DNA from: Bacillota bacterium
Lineage (GTDB): Bacteria; Bacillota; Clostridia; Clostridiales; Clostridiaceae
DNA length: 64,000 nucleotides
NCBI GenBank assembly: GCA_023445445.1
Contig: JAEXLD010000073.1
Location: forward strand, 36,592 to 100,591
Reading direction: 5' to 3'
Part shown: in pieces, positions 16,313-24,533 of the stretch
Position numbering within the stretch: the stretch's first letter is position 1
Layout: each line of letters opens with the position of its first letter
Position numbers and translations under genes: made by a program
Notes under the pieces: model-generated
Told to the model about the DNA's origin: nothing
Database searches by the model: none
What the model saw: the letters and a program-made list of their open reading frames with translations, nothing else

Positions 16313-17512
16313 TTGTTTGATAAATTAAAGAAAAAATTTATATTAATTAATATGTCTTTATTAACAATAGTTTTTGTTTTGATTTTTGGAACAATCTACA
16401 TAGCAACTTCTATAAGTATGGAAAGAGATTTAGAACACGAATTAAAAAGTACTATTTCAAATCCAAGGAAACCAGGTCCAAATTTTCAAATGATGAGTAG
16501 TAGCATAATTATTGAATTAGATTCTAATAACAATATAGCAAAAGTTACTAGTTATATGGAAATTGATGAAGATATACTTCAAGATACTATTTATACAATA
16601 ATTAAAAATGATAATAATTTAGATAAAATAAAAATAGAAGGAAGTAGTTATGGATATTTAAAGGAATATACTCCTAAAGGACTAAAAATAGCACTTATTA
16701 GTAGAGAACCTCAGATTAATGTATTAAATAATCTATTAAAGGTATTTATAGGAATTGGAAGTATAAGTCTTATTTTATTGTTATTTATAAGTATTTACCT
16801 AACCAATAAAACTATTAAGCCAATAAAAGAGAGTTTTGAAAAGCAAAAGGAATTTATAGCAAATGCTTCACATGAATTAAAAACACCATTAACTATTATT
16901 AGAACAAATACATCATTAGTATTATCTAATAAGAATAAGACGGTAGAAAGTCAAAGTAAGTGGCTTAATTATATAGATAATCAAATTGAAAGAATGTCGA
17001 AGCTTATAGATGAAATGCTATCCTTAGCCAAATTAGACACAGGGAAGGAATTAGAAGAATTCATAGTTTTTGATATTAGTAAATTAATAAACAATGTGTT
17101 ATTAACCTTTGAAGCAGTACTATTTGAAAATAATATTGAATTGTTATCTAATATAGAAGAGGATATAACTATAAAAGGTGATAGAGAAAGTATTAAGAAA
17201 GTATTTATTGTATTATTGGATAATGCAATTAAATATACTAATAAAAATGGGAAAATAGATGTAGAGCTAAATCATGATAAAAACAAGATAAAACTAAAGG
17301 TTAAGAATACAGGGGAAGGAATAAAAAAGGAAGATTTAAATAAAATTTTTGAAAGATTTTATAGAGTAGATACATCAAGAGCTAGGGAAACAGGGGGATA
17401 TGGCTTGGGATTATCTATAGCTAAGTCTATAGTTGAAAGTCATAATGGAAAAATATATGCTGAAAGTAATATTGGTAAAGATACAACATTTATAATAGAA
17501 TTTACCCCTTAA
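16313..17512 (+). CDS. Sensor histidine kinase, two membrane segments
   Basis: The 399-residue kinase starts at TTG (16313) with GGAGGA at 16301-16306. Membrane segments lie near 10-32 and 141-163, with an extracellular sensor of about 105 residues between them. The phospho-acceptor is H187 in ASHELKTPLTII, and a HATPase domain follows (DNAIKYTN, GEGIKKEDLNKIFERFYR, GYGLGLSIAKSI). Only a short linker (TNKTIKPIKESF) stands where a HAMP domain would be. It should phosphorylate the regulator encoded just before it. The extracellular domain shows no family I recognise. Confidence 0.93.
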   Translation: MFDKLKKKFILINMSLLTIVFVLIFGTIYIATSISMERDLEHELKSTISNPRKPGPNFQMMSSSIIIELDSNNNIAKVTSYMEIDEDILQDTIYTIIKNDNNLDKIKIEGSSYGYLKEYTPKGLKIALISREPQINVLNNLLKVFIGIGSISLILLLFISIYLTNKTIKPIKESFEKQKEFIANASHELKTPLTIIRTNTSLVLSNKNKTVESQSKWLNYIDNQIERMSKLIDEMLSLAKLDTGKELEEFIVFDISKLINNVLLTFEAVLFENNIELLSNIEEDITIKGDRESIKKVFIVLLDNAIKYTNKNGKIDVELNHDKNKIKLKVKNTGEGIKKEDLNKIFERFYRVDTSRARETGGYGLGLSIAKSIVESHNGKIYAESNIGKDTTFIIEFTP

Positions 17513-17637
17513 CAGAACTACTACTATAGTAACTATCATTAGCTTTAGTTGAATTAATTATAGTAAAGAGTTAGAATTTTAGTTAAGAGAATATGTAAAA
17601 TTATGTTTTACATAGATTTAACGAGTAGGAGATTATT

Positions 17638-17862
17638 ATGAATGATAGGGATTATATAGAAAAGGAAACAAGAATACTTTACAAGTATATATTAGAGGAT
17701 AATGAAAAGTTTGATAATAAAAAACAGCTATATGCAAGAATATATAACAACATAAAATACACAGCTAAATGTGATATAGGTGGTCTTGAAACACTTGATT
17801 TATCTAAAAATGAGATAAAGGACATCATAAAAGAGGTAATAGAAAATTACAGTGAAGATTAA
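17638..17862 (+). CDS. Hypothetical 74-residue protein
   Basis: A small acidic/basic soluble protein, predicted mostly helical, with no family I recognise. It has an AGGAGA ribosome binding site and an ATG start. Its stop lies 16 bases before the yjbQ start, so the two are probably co-transcribed. A KCDIGGLETLDL patch is the only distinctive feature. It lies 125 bases after the kinase gene, with no clear terminator between. Confidence 0.6.
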   Translation: MNDRDYIEKETRILYKYILEDNEKFDNKKQLYARIYNNIKYTAKCDIGGLETLDLSKNEIKDIIKEVIENYSED

Positions 17863-17878
17863 AGAAGGAGGGATTTAC

Positions 17879-18286
17879 TTGAGTATGCTTTTTAAACATA
17901 GTTTATCAATTAATCATAGTCAAACTATGATTGATATTACTGATATTATTAAGGAAGATTTAATGGCTTCAGATGTTAAGGAAGGTATTATGGTAGTTTA
18001 TTGTCCACATACTACAGCAGGAATAACTATTAATGAAAATGCTGATCTAGATGTGGTAAGAGATATGATATATGGTTTTGAAAAGATATATCCAACTGTG
18101 GATAAAAATTATAGACATTTTGAAGGGAATTCCCACTCTCATATGAAAGCTACAACTATGGGAGCCTCACAAAGTTTAATAATAAATGCTGGGAAAATAA
18201 TTCTTGGAAGATGGCAAGGTGTTTATTTTTGTGAGTTTGATGGACCAAGAAATAGAGATTTCTATGTAAAAATTGTTGAAGGATAA
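17879..18286 (+). CDS. YjbQ-family protein (UPF0047, secondary thiamine-phosphate synthase type)
   Basis: The 135-residue protein belongs to the conserved YjbQ/UPF0047 family. MVVYCPHTTAGITINENAD, GNSHSHMKATTMGAS and ILGRWQGVYFCEFDGPRNR are its diagnostic blocks. Some members show weak thiamine phosphate synthase activity, but the main role is unsettled. A metal-site-like His set (PHTT, HSH) is present. GGAGGG (17867-17872) is 6 bases before TTG 17879 and 12 before ATG 17885, so I chose the TTG; the ATG would shorten the protein by two residues. Confidence 0.9.
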   Translation: MSMLFKHSLSINHSQTMIDITDIIKEDLMASDVKEGIMVVYCPHTTAGITINENADLDVVRDMIYGFEKIYPTVDKNYRHFEGNSHSHMKATTMGASQSLIINAGKIILGRWQGVYFCEFDGPRNRDFYVKIVEG

Positions 18287-18309
18287 TAAATTCATTTCCG
18301 TCACTAAGC

Positions 18310-18385
18310 AAGGAGATAGGTGTTATATTCTAGCTACTTTAAGCTGATGAAGTAGCAAAGAATATAATATCTATCTCCTTTTTTA
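18310..18385. terminator. Bidirectional terminator between yjbQ and the EamA gene
   Basis: AAGGAGATAG (18310-18319) pairs with CTATCTCCTT at the far end. Inner arms GTTATATTCTA and AGAATATAATA and an inner GCTACTT/AAGTAGC continue the long hairpin. It ends in TTTTTT. Confidence 0.85.
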
Positions 18386-18388
18386 TGG

Positions 18389-18802
18389 TTATAATATCAT
18401 AATGAAGGTACCTACAGTAATAAATATTCCGCCTACTATTGTCTTTACGCTAGCTGCTTCCTTTAATATTACAAAGGCTAAAATCATAGTTATTACAACG
18501 CTAAACTTATCTATTGGAACAACTTTAGAAGCCTCTCCAATTTGTAAAGCCTTATAGTAAAATAGCCAAGAAAGTCCAGTTGCAATACCTGATAGAATTA
18601 AAAATATCCAGCTTTTTTGAGTTATGTTACTAATTTGATTAATGCTACCATTAACTAATACTATTCCCCAAGCCATGATTAAAACCACGACTGTACGAAT
18701 TGCAGTAGCTAAATTTGAATTTATGTTTTCTATTCCTATTTTAGCTAATATTGAAGTAAGTGCGGCAAATAAAGCAGACAGTAAAGCATAAACAACCCAC
18801 AT
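18389..18802 (-). CDS. EamA-family (DMT superfamily) half-size transporter
   Basis: The 137-residue integral membrane protein has five hydrophobic segments and one EamA repeat. ALFAALTSILAKIGIENINS at the start and GEASKVVPIDKFSVVITMI near the end are typical. Full-size drug/metabolite transporters have two such repeats, so this one would have to work as a dimer. The substrate is unknown. GGAG 8 bases before the ATG at 18802 sets the start. It is transcribed alone on the minus strand. Confidence 0.85.
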   Translation of the reverse strand: MWVVYALLSALFAALTSILAKIGIENINSNLATAIRTVVVLIMAWGIVLVNGSINQISNITQKSWIFLILSGIATGLSWLFYYKALQIGEASKVVPIDKFSVVITMILAFVILKEAASVKTIVGGIFITVGTFIMIL

Positions 18803-18918
18803 TTGTATTACTCCTTTAGAATTAATTTTTTTTAACAATATAAATTTCCTCCATCTATAGTGTAGCTATAATATAATTATATAATACTATTAATTACTAT
18901 GAAAGGTGATGATATATT

Positions 18919-19191
18919 ATGAAGGTAGGAGTTATTTCTGATACCCATAATTTGTTGAGAGGTGAAGTTACACATATACTTAAAGAATGCCAGTTAATTA
19001 TACATGCTGGTGATATATGTAATGATGATATACTAGAAAAGCTTAATGAAATAACTAAGACAGTGGCTGTAAAAGGTAATAATGATAAGGGGAATTTTAA
19101 TTATTACTTAAAAGAGGAAGAGATAATTGAAATAGAGGGAAAGAAAATATATATTATTCATGAAATAAAGAATATAAAGAAGGACTCATAA
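18919..19191 (+). pseudogene. Truncated YfcE/MJ0936-type metallophosphoesterase
   Basis: The frame encodes the first 90 residues of a calcineurin-like phosphoesterase with metal-binding motifs DTH (9-11), GD in HAGDI and GNND. It stops after KIYIIHEIKNIKKDS. Complete relatives are about 150-160 residues and need a later GHSHKP motif for the second metal. No trace of that motif lies in the 164 bases that follow, which are very AT-rich. The 3' part therefore seems deleted and activity is unlikely. The ribosome binding site (GAAAGGTG) and start are intact, so a short protein may still be made. Confidence 0.7.
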
Positions 19192-19355
19192 AATATAACT
19201 TTTATGCAATATATATAGTAAAGAGTTTATTTTAATTATAATTATAATATAATAATATTAATTTCAATAAAACTATTAAGATTCAATAAAAAAAGAGGAT
19301 AACATCTAGATAGTATAGAATTAGTAACTGTATCATATTTTATGGAGGGGGTAGT

Positions 19356-20117
19356 ATGTTATCAACTAATCCAGCAGTTAGACTATACGAAATTTTAAGT
19401 AAAACAAAAGAATTATGCATTAACCATTCTAAAAAACAAAATAGGTTTAGAACTGTGGAATCAGTCATTGCTCAAGTTTTTGACTTAGATATGAAGGATG
19501 ATGAAAAGGTATTTAAAGCTATTATTCAAATCATTCAAATGATAGAAAATATAAAAAAACTCACAAACAAGATTGAGAGTAATTCCAAAGATGAACTAGT
19601 AAAATTACTTACTAATTTCGAAAAGGAAATTATGGCATTAGGGTTAGAGGATGATATACACAAGTTAGATAATATAATTACAAGTGAAATACTAATATCC
19701 ATAAATGGATTAGCCTTAGCTTTAGACGTATGTACTCAATATAGGAATATTGAGGAAGAAAATATAACTAAGTTTAAGGAAAAAATTAAAAAGTTAATTG
19801 AAGAACTAGAGGAAGTAGAGATAAATAATGATTTAAGGTCATTTATTAATAACATACTTTATGATTTATACATTAAAATAGAAGAATATAAGATATACGG
19901 TGTAGAAGGACTAAGACTATCAACTGAACAAGGACTAGGTAGCATAATGTTAAATCAAAATCTTTGCAAGGAAGTTTCCCACAATAAAAGTTTTAAGGAA
20001 AGTATAAAGAAGATTTTAAATTTGCTTACTAGTATTAATACAACTATTTCCTTTGCAAAAAATATAATACCAATTGCACATGAAGCAAATGATATTATAA
20101 ATAGATTTTTAGATTAA
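19356..20117 (+). CDS. Hypothetical 253-residue helical protein
   Basis: I do not recognise this protein. It has no signal peptide or membrane segment, is rich in Lys, Glu, Ile and Asn, and reads as mostly alpha-helical, with coiled-coil-like stretches around 60-90 and 140-165. A distinctive segment, YGVEGLRLSTEQGLGSIML (about 182-200), breaks the helical pattern and may mark a functional site. The ATG has a strong GGAGGGGG ribosome binding site. It stands alone between a truncated phosphoesterase gene and a convergent small gene. Base composition matches its neighbours. Confidence 0.6.
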   Translation: MLSTNPAVRLYEILSKTKELCINHSKKQNRFRTVESVIAQVFDLDMKDDEKVFKAIIQIIQMIENIKKLTNKIESNSKDELVKLLTNFEKEIMALGLEDDIHKLDNIITSEILISINGLALALDVCTQYRNIEEENITKFKEKIKKLIEELEEVEINNDLRSFINNILYDLYIKIEEYKIYGVEGLRLSTEQGLGSIMLNQNLCKEVSHNKSFKESIKKILNLLTSINTTISFAKNIIPIAHEANDIINRFLD

Positions 20118-20132
20118 GACAATATAAGAGGA

Positions 20133-20164
20133 GCTATGGTACAATGAAAATTTGTTGCCATAGC
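20133..20164. terminator. Possible hairpin between convergent genes
   Basis: GCTATGG (20133-20139) pairs with CCATAGC (20158-20164) and an inner CAA/TTG extends the stem. The T run is poor in both directions. Confidence 0.4.
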
Positions 20165-20175
20165 CCTTTATATAT

Positions 20176-20307
20176 TTATTTATATGTAGTATAAGGTGAA
20201 GGTTCTTTTTCAGCAGTAGGAGTTTTTTCATTAGCTTTATTTTTAATCTTTTCATTATAGTTTGGAGAAGTAGGATCCATATTATTTTTATTAACTTTAT
20301 TTTTCAT
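20176..20307 (-). CDS. Small hydrophilic protein of 43 residues
   Basis: On the minus strand an ATG at 20307 follows an AAAGGAGGCTTATTA ribosome binding site of near-consensus strength. It opens a 43-residue frame that begins MKNKVNKNNMDPTSPN and ends PSPYTTYK. The product is rich in Lys, Asn and Pro, with no membrane segment and no Cys. The strong translation signal and clean codon use make a real gene likely. I do not recognise the family; a small spore-associated or stress peptide is conceivable but not shown. Confidence 0.55.
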   Translation of the reverse strand: MKNKVNKNNMDPTSPNYNEKIKNKANEKTPTAEKEPSPYTTYK

Positions 20308-20403
20308 TAATAAGCCTCCTTTAGTTTATATCAATAATTATATTTTCCAATTTATAAAAAAATATTATATAATTTAATAAATATAATTTGGGTAGGTGAG
20401 GAT

Positions 20404-21078
20404 ATGGATAAAAAAAAGATATTCATTATAGAAGATGATATAAAAATAAGAGATGAGTTATGTACATTCTTAAATAAATATGGATATGAAGCAACATATT
20501 CATTAGATTTTCAACATATTACTGACGAGGTTATAGATGGAGATTATCATTTGATTTTACTAGATATAAATTTACCTTACTATGATGGATATTATATTTG
20601 TAGAGAAATTAGGAAGAATAGTTCAGTTCCTATAATTATAGTAACTAGTAGAGATAGTGAAGTTGATGAGCTTATGAGTATGAATTTAGGAGCAGATGAT
20701 TTTATAACCAAGCCTTATAATACTCAAATTCTTTTAGCAAGAATATCATCATTATTAAGAAGAACTTATAATAATCAAGAAGCGGAAATACTAGAATATA
20801 ACAATCTTAAATTAAATTTATCTAAAAGTGAAGTAGAGTATAAGGAAAATAAAGTAGAATTAAGTAAAAATGAAAATAAGATTTTATATGTTTTAATTAA
20901 GAACAAAGAAAAAATAGTTTCAAGGAATGATATTATTGAAGCTTTATGGGATTCTGATGAGTTCGTTGATGATAATACATTAACAGTTAATATTAATAGA
21001 TTAAGGAAAAAGTTAGAGGAAATAGGGGCAGAGAATTTTTTAAAAACTAAGAGAGGATTGGGATATATATTAATATGA
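20404..21078 (+). CDS. OmpR-family response regulator, BceR type
   Basis: The 224-residue regulator has a receiver domain with E10/D11/D12, phospho-acceptor D54 (LILLDINLPYYDG) and the TKPYN lysine, then a winged-helix domain ending LKTKRGLGYILI. INLPYYDGYYICREIRKNSSVPII is the style of regulators paired with intramembrane-sensing kinases and Bce-type ABC transporters. It overlaps the kinase gene by 4 bases. Its likely target is the ABC operon at 23.7 kb, which has a TTACA-N4-TGTAA site upstream, the motif reported for BceR-like regulators. Confidence 0.92.
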   Translation: MDKKKIFIIEDDIKIRDELCTFLNKYGYEATYSLDFQHITDEVIDGDYHLILLDINLPYYDGYYICREIRKNSSVPIIIVTSRDSEVDELMSMNLGADDFITKPYNTQILLARISSLLRRTYNNQEAEILEYNNLKLNLSKSEVEYKENKVELSKNENKILYVLIKNKEKIVSRNDIIEALWDSDEFVDDNTLTVNINRLRKKLEEIGAENFLKTKRGLGYILI

Positions 21079-22094
21079 GATTTATAGATTTTTTAAAAGA
21101 AAGAGTAATATTTATATTTATAAATTTATTAATATTAGTATTTACATCAACCTTACTTATTCTTTTAAAAGTTGATTCTTATGCAATTATATTTATATTC
21201 TTAATAAATTTTATAGGAATATTAGTTTATCATATTTATGATTATTTTAGTAGAAAAAGCTACTATGATGATTTACTTATGAACTTAGAAGCTTTAGATA
21301 AAAAATATTTAATTTCTGATGTTGTTAAAGAGGGGAGCTTTTTAGAAAGTAAAGTTTTATATAAGATAATTTATGAAATTACAAAATCAATGAAGGATGA
21401 TTTATCTTTTTTAAGAATGAGTAATAAGGAATATAGAGAGTATATTGAACTTTGGGTACATGAAATAAAGACACCAATAGCAAGTAGTAAACTTATTATA
21501 GAAAACAATAGATCAGAAGTAACAAAAAGTATTGGAGAAGAAATTATTAAGGTTGAAAATTATATTGAACAAGCTTTATTCTATGCTAGAAGTAATGAAC
21601 TAGAAAAGGATTATATTATAAAAGATATAGATTTAAAAACTAGTGTAAATAAGGTTATAAAAAGAAATTCCAGGATTTTAATTGAAAATAAAATAAAAAT
21701 AGAAACCGTAGGCTTAGATAAAATAGTTTATACAGATAGTAAATGGATAGAATTTATTATAAATCAGATAGTTTCTAACTCTATAAAATATATGGATAAT
21801 AATAAAAGAGAAAATATAATAAAATTTTATACTAGAAATATTGGGGATAATATTGTTTTATGTATAGAAGACAATGGAATTGGAATGAATGAAAAAGATG
21901 TTATTAAAGCTTTTGAAAAAGGGTACACAGGAGAAAATGGAAGAAGCTTTGGAAAATCTACTGGTATTGGGTTATATCTATGCAAAAAGTTAACTAAAAA
22001 GCTTGGACTAGGAATAAATCTTCAATCTACCTTAAGAAAGGGAACAAAAGTGTCTATAGTTTTCCCAATTAATAAGATGATGATATTTAACTAA
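21075..22094 (+). CDS. Intramembrane-sensing histidine kinase, BceS type
   Basis: The 339-residue kinase has two membrane helices (about 11-31 and 35-53) joined by only a few residues, so there is no extracellular sensor. Kinases of this design detect antimicrobial peptides through a partner BceAB transporter. H129 lies in WVHEIKTPIASSKL, a typical BceS H-box. The HATPase domain shows NQIVSNSIKYMD, DNGIGMNEKDV and GKSTGIGLYLCKK. Its ATG overlaps the regulator stop (ATGA). The BceAB partner encoded 1.7 kb downstream is presumably its sensor. Confidence 0.92.
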   Translation: MRFIDFLKERVIFIFINLLILVFTSTLLILLKVDSYAIIFIFLINFIGILVYHIYDYFSRKSYYDDLLMNLEALDKKYLISDVVKEGSFLESKVLYKIIYEITKSMKDDLSFLRMSNKEYREYIELWVHEIKTPIASSKLIIENNRSEVTKSIGEEIIKVENYIEQALFYARSNELEKDYIIKDIDLKTSVNKVIKRNSRILIENKIKIETVGLDKIVYTDSKWIEFIINQIVSNSIKYMDNNKRENIIKFYTRNIGDNIVLCIEDNGIGMNEKDVIKAFEKGYTGENGRSFGKSTGIGLYLCKKLTKKLGLGINLQSTLRKGTKVSIVFPINKMMIFN

Positions 22095-22176
22095 ATAAAT
22101 TCCAAGTGGAATACACAAGATTTATTAATACGATTAAAATTATGGCAAAATATGTTTTAACAAAAAGGTGAGTAAA

Positions 22177-22680
22177 ATGAAAGTACTGATTTTTGGTATA
22201 GTAGCTAGTGGGAAGACAACATTATCTAAAAGGCTATCCTTAAAATATAATATACCTTGTTATGAGGGAGATAATATAGCTTGGGATGGAAAAGGAGAAA
22301 CAAGGTATAAGCGTTCAGATATAGAGCAATTTAATGAAATACTAAATATAGATAAAAGAGGAAGTTGGATAGTTGAAGGCGTATATAGAGAGAGTCAAAA
22401 ATGTTTATTTGATATGGCTGACATAATTATATTCCTAGATCCACCATTATATATTAGAAAGGTTAGAATAGTTACTAGGTTTATAAAGCAAAAAATAGGA
22501 GTAGAGAAATGTAATTATGAGCCTACATTTGAAATGTTAAAAAAGATGTTTAAATGGACAAGGGATTTTGAAAATAAAAGAAGTAAATATGAAAATATAT
22601 TATTAAAATATGAAGGCAAATTAATTAGAATAAAAAATGAAAAAGAATTATATGGAAAATTAAGTGAATCAATTAAATAG
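22177..22680 (+). CDS. P-loop kinase-like protein (adenylate kinase/FlaR-type)
   Basis: The 167-residue soluble protein starts with a Walker A loop, FGIVASGKTTLS (about 6-17), followed by YEGDNIAWDGKGETRY and SWIVEGVYRES, then a DIIIFLDPP strand. This order is seen in small P-loop NTPases annotated as DNA topology modulation protein FlaR or shikimate/adenylate kinase-like. The substrate is unknown. A GTG 9 bases upstream overlaps the AAGGTG ribosome binding site, so the ATG at 22177 is used. It follows the Bce-type kinase by 82 bases and is closed by a strong terminator, so it may belong to the same transcript. Confidence 0.8.
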   Translation: MKVLIFGIVASGKTTLSKRLSLKYNIPCYEGDNIAWDGKGETRYKRSDIEQFNEILNIDKRGSWIVEGVYRESQKCLFDMADIIIFLDPPLYIRKVRIVTRFIKQKIGVEKCNYEPTFEMLKKMFKWTRDFENKRSKYENILLKYEGKLIRIKNEKELYGKLSESIK

Positions 22681-22681
22681 A

Positions 22682-22709
22682 AAAATGAGCTGTTGCGACA
22701 GCTCATTTT
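22682..22709. terminator. Bidirectional terminator
   Basis: A perfect 12-bp stem AAAATGAGCTGT (22682-22693) / ACAGCTCATTTT (22698-22709) with a TGCG tetraloop separates the convergent P-loop kinase and zincin-like genes. Confidence 0.92.
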
Positions 22710-22711
22710 CC

Positions 22712-23452
22712 TTATATTTTACTTATAATAAAGCTAATTAATAGATTTAAGGAAGAGAATAATATTGAAACTATTAGAACCTTAGTTAAAAGCAAATTAT
22801 ATTTAATTATATCTATGTGAGAAAATAAATCTAAATTAATAATATTAAGTATTAATAATATTACAAAAATAAATATAACGCCTATAGATGCTCCTTTAAT
22901 ATCTGCTGGACTTAAAGAAATATGGGAACAAATATTAAAGACTAAGTATAAGAATAAATAAAATTCTGGCCTTCTGAAATTATTAAATGAAAAGATACTC
23001 TTAAGAAATTCCAATATACCATCAGTACTTAATAACTCATTAGTATTTTCTAAGGAAACTGGCACAAATATTTTAAGTAATAAGATAATAATTAAGCTTC
23101 CACATATAATAGGGGCTACACCTATAAAGAAGTTTCCTATTTGATGATAAATATTCCTTGGGTTATAGGAATGATTTACATATCCTAAAGTTCTATTTTC
23201 ATCATTAACTTGAAAGAATTTCACTTCTTTAATTTTATGTCCAAATAATAAAGCTATTATAAGATGACTAAGTTCATGAATTGGAACTCCTACAATTCCA
23301 GTAATATAGATAGCTTTTTCACCTAATTTTCTTTGGTAATTAGCCATAGATGTATTTCTTAGAAAGCCTAGGATTAGCCCAGCTATAACTATAATTCCAA
23401 TAAAATAGGATAAATCTATTAATGTTTTTAATAATATATCTGCAATATTCAT
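22712..23452 (-). CDS. Integral membrane zincin-like protein (M50-like HExxH)
   Basis: The 246-residue protein has six or so hydrophobic segments. H59-E60-L61-S62-H63 (VPIHELSHLIIALLFGH) forms an HExxH zinc motif within the membrane, as in site-2-protease and M50B-like families. A distant LSPADIKGA could supply the third metal ligand in the place where M50 peptidases have an NPDG-type motif. A role in intramembrane proteolysis is inferred; no substrate is evident. It lies on the opposite strand between the Bce-type regulators and the Bce-type transporter, with TTGGAG before its start. Confidence 0.75.
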   Translation of the reverse strand: MNIADILLKTLIDLSYFIGIIVIAGLILGFLRNTSMANYQRKLGEKAIYITGIVGVPIHELSHLIIALLFGHKIKEVKFFQVNDENRTLGYVNHSYNPRNIYHQIGNFFIGVAPIICGSLIIILLLKIFVPVSLENTNELLSTDGILEFLKSIFSFNNFRRPEFYLFLYLVFNICSHISLSPADIKGASIGVIFIFVILLILNIINLDLFSHIDIIKYNLLLTKVLIVSILFSSLNLLISFIISKI

Positions 23453-23665
23453 AAAAAATCAACTCCAATCATTATAAATTTAGGACAAGTATAAGATATT
23501 TTAACGCTATTATATTTGATTCTGATATTTAAGTAATAGCAATATATCTCATATTTGTTATGCTTTCGTATGTTTGTATATTAACATAATTTATGAGATA
23601 ATACACTTAAAATCCATTTAAATGGAAAATGTAAGTCTTACAAGATTTTTAAAAGAATATTAATA

Positions 23666-23679
23666 TTACAAAAATGTAA
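23666..23679 (+). promoter_or_regulatory. BceR-type operator before the BceAB-like genes
   Basis: TTACA-AAAA-TGTAA at 23666-23679 fits the TnACA-N4-TGTAA motif known for BceR-like regulators exactly. A second inverted repeat, TGTAAG-T-CTTACA, lies at 23630-23642. A TATACT (23691-23696) 11 bases after the operator could be the -10 box. The other parts of the 310-base gap (23453-23762) show nothing I recognise. Confidence 0.75.
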
Positions 23680-23762
23680 GATATATGTTATATACTTCGA
23701 TGGATAGAAGATTAACAATAAAATACAATATTCCTATAGTAAGAAATAGGAGGGATTAACTT

Positions 23763-24533
23763 ATGGAAAAGGAAATATTAAGAGTAGATAATATTGAAAA
23801 GTATTATGGAAGAAAAGGTAATATTACTAAGGCCATAAATAATATAAGCTTCACTGTAGAAGAAGGAGAATTCGTGGGCGTAATGGGAGCATCTGGTAGT
23901 GGTAAAACTACACTTTTAAATTGTATTTCAACTATTGATAAGGTAAGTAGTGGACATATTTATATTTCTGGCAATGATATTACTAAGCTAAATTCTAAAA
24001 AGATATCAAAGTTTAGAAGAGAGGAATTAGGATTTATATTTCAAGATTTTAATTTATTAGATACTTTAACATCCTATGAAAATATAGCTCTAGCCTTAAC
24101 TATAATGAAGGTTAATCACAATGAAATAGATAAGAGGGTAAAAGAAGTTACTAAAAAGTTAAATATAGAAGAGGTTTTAAATAAGTATCCCTATGAAATG
24201 TCAGGGGGGCAAAAGCAAAGAGTTGCATCGGCTAGAGCTATTATAACAAAGCCTTCACTTATTTTAGCTGATGAGCCAACTGGGGCATTAGATTCTAAAT
24301 CTGCAAAAATGTTACTTGAAAGTATGGAGGATTTAAATAAAAATCTTAATGCCACTATAATGATGGTTACTCATGATGCTTTTTCAGCTAGCTATGCAAA
24401 GAGAATTTTATTTATTAAAGACGGTAGAATATTTAATGAGTTAATTAGAGGAAGTGATTCAAGAAAGGAATTCTTCGATAAGATAATTGAAGTTATTACA
24501 CTTCTTGGAGGTGAACAAAATAATGTATTCTAA
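23763..24533 (+). CDS. Bce-type ABC transporter ATP-binding protein
   Basis: The 256-residue ATPase has Walker A GASGSGKT, Q-loop FIFQDFNLLDTLT, signature MSGGQKQR and Walker B LILADEPTGALDSKSA. This MacB/LolD-like class drives FtsX-type permeases. With the large permease that overlaps it by 11 bases, it makes a peptide-antibiotic sensing and resistance transporter of the BceAB type. It belongs with the regulator and kinase at 20.4-22.1 kb. GGAGG lies before the ATG. Regulation by the operator at 23666 is inferred. Confidence 0.93.
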   Translation: MEKEILRVDNIEKYYGRKGNITKAINNISFTVEEGEFVGVMGASGSGKTTLLNCISTIDKVSSGHIYISGNDITKLNSKKISKFRREELGFIFQDFNLLDTLTSYENIALALTIMKVNHNEIDKRVKEVTKKLNIEEVLNKYPYEMSGGQKQRVASARAIITKPSLILADEPTGALDSKSAKMLLESMEDLNKNLNATIMMVTHDAFSASYAKRILFIKDGRIFNELIRGSDSRKEFFDKIIEVITLLGGEQNNVF

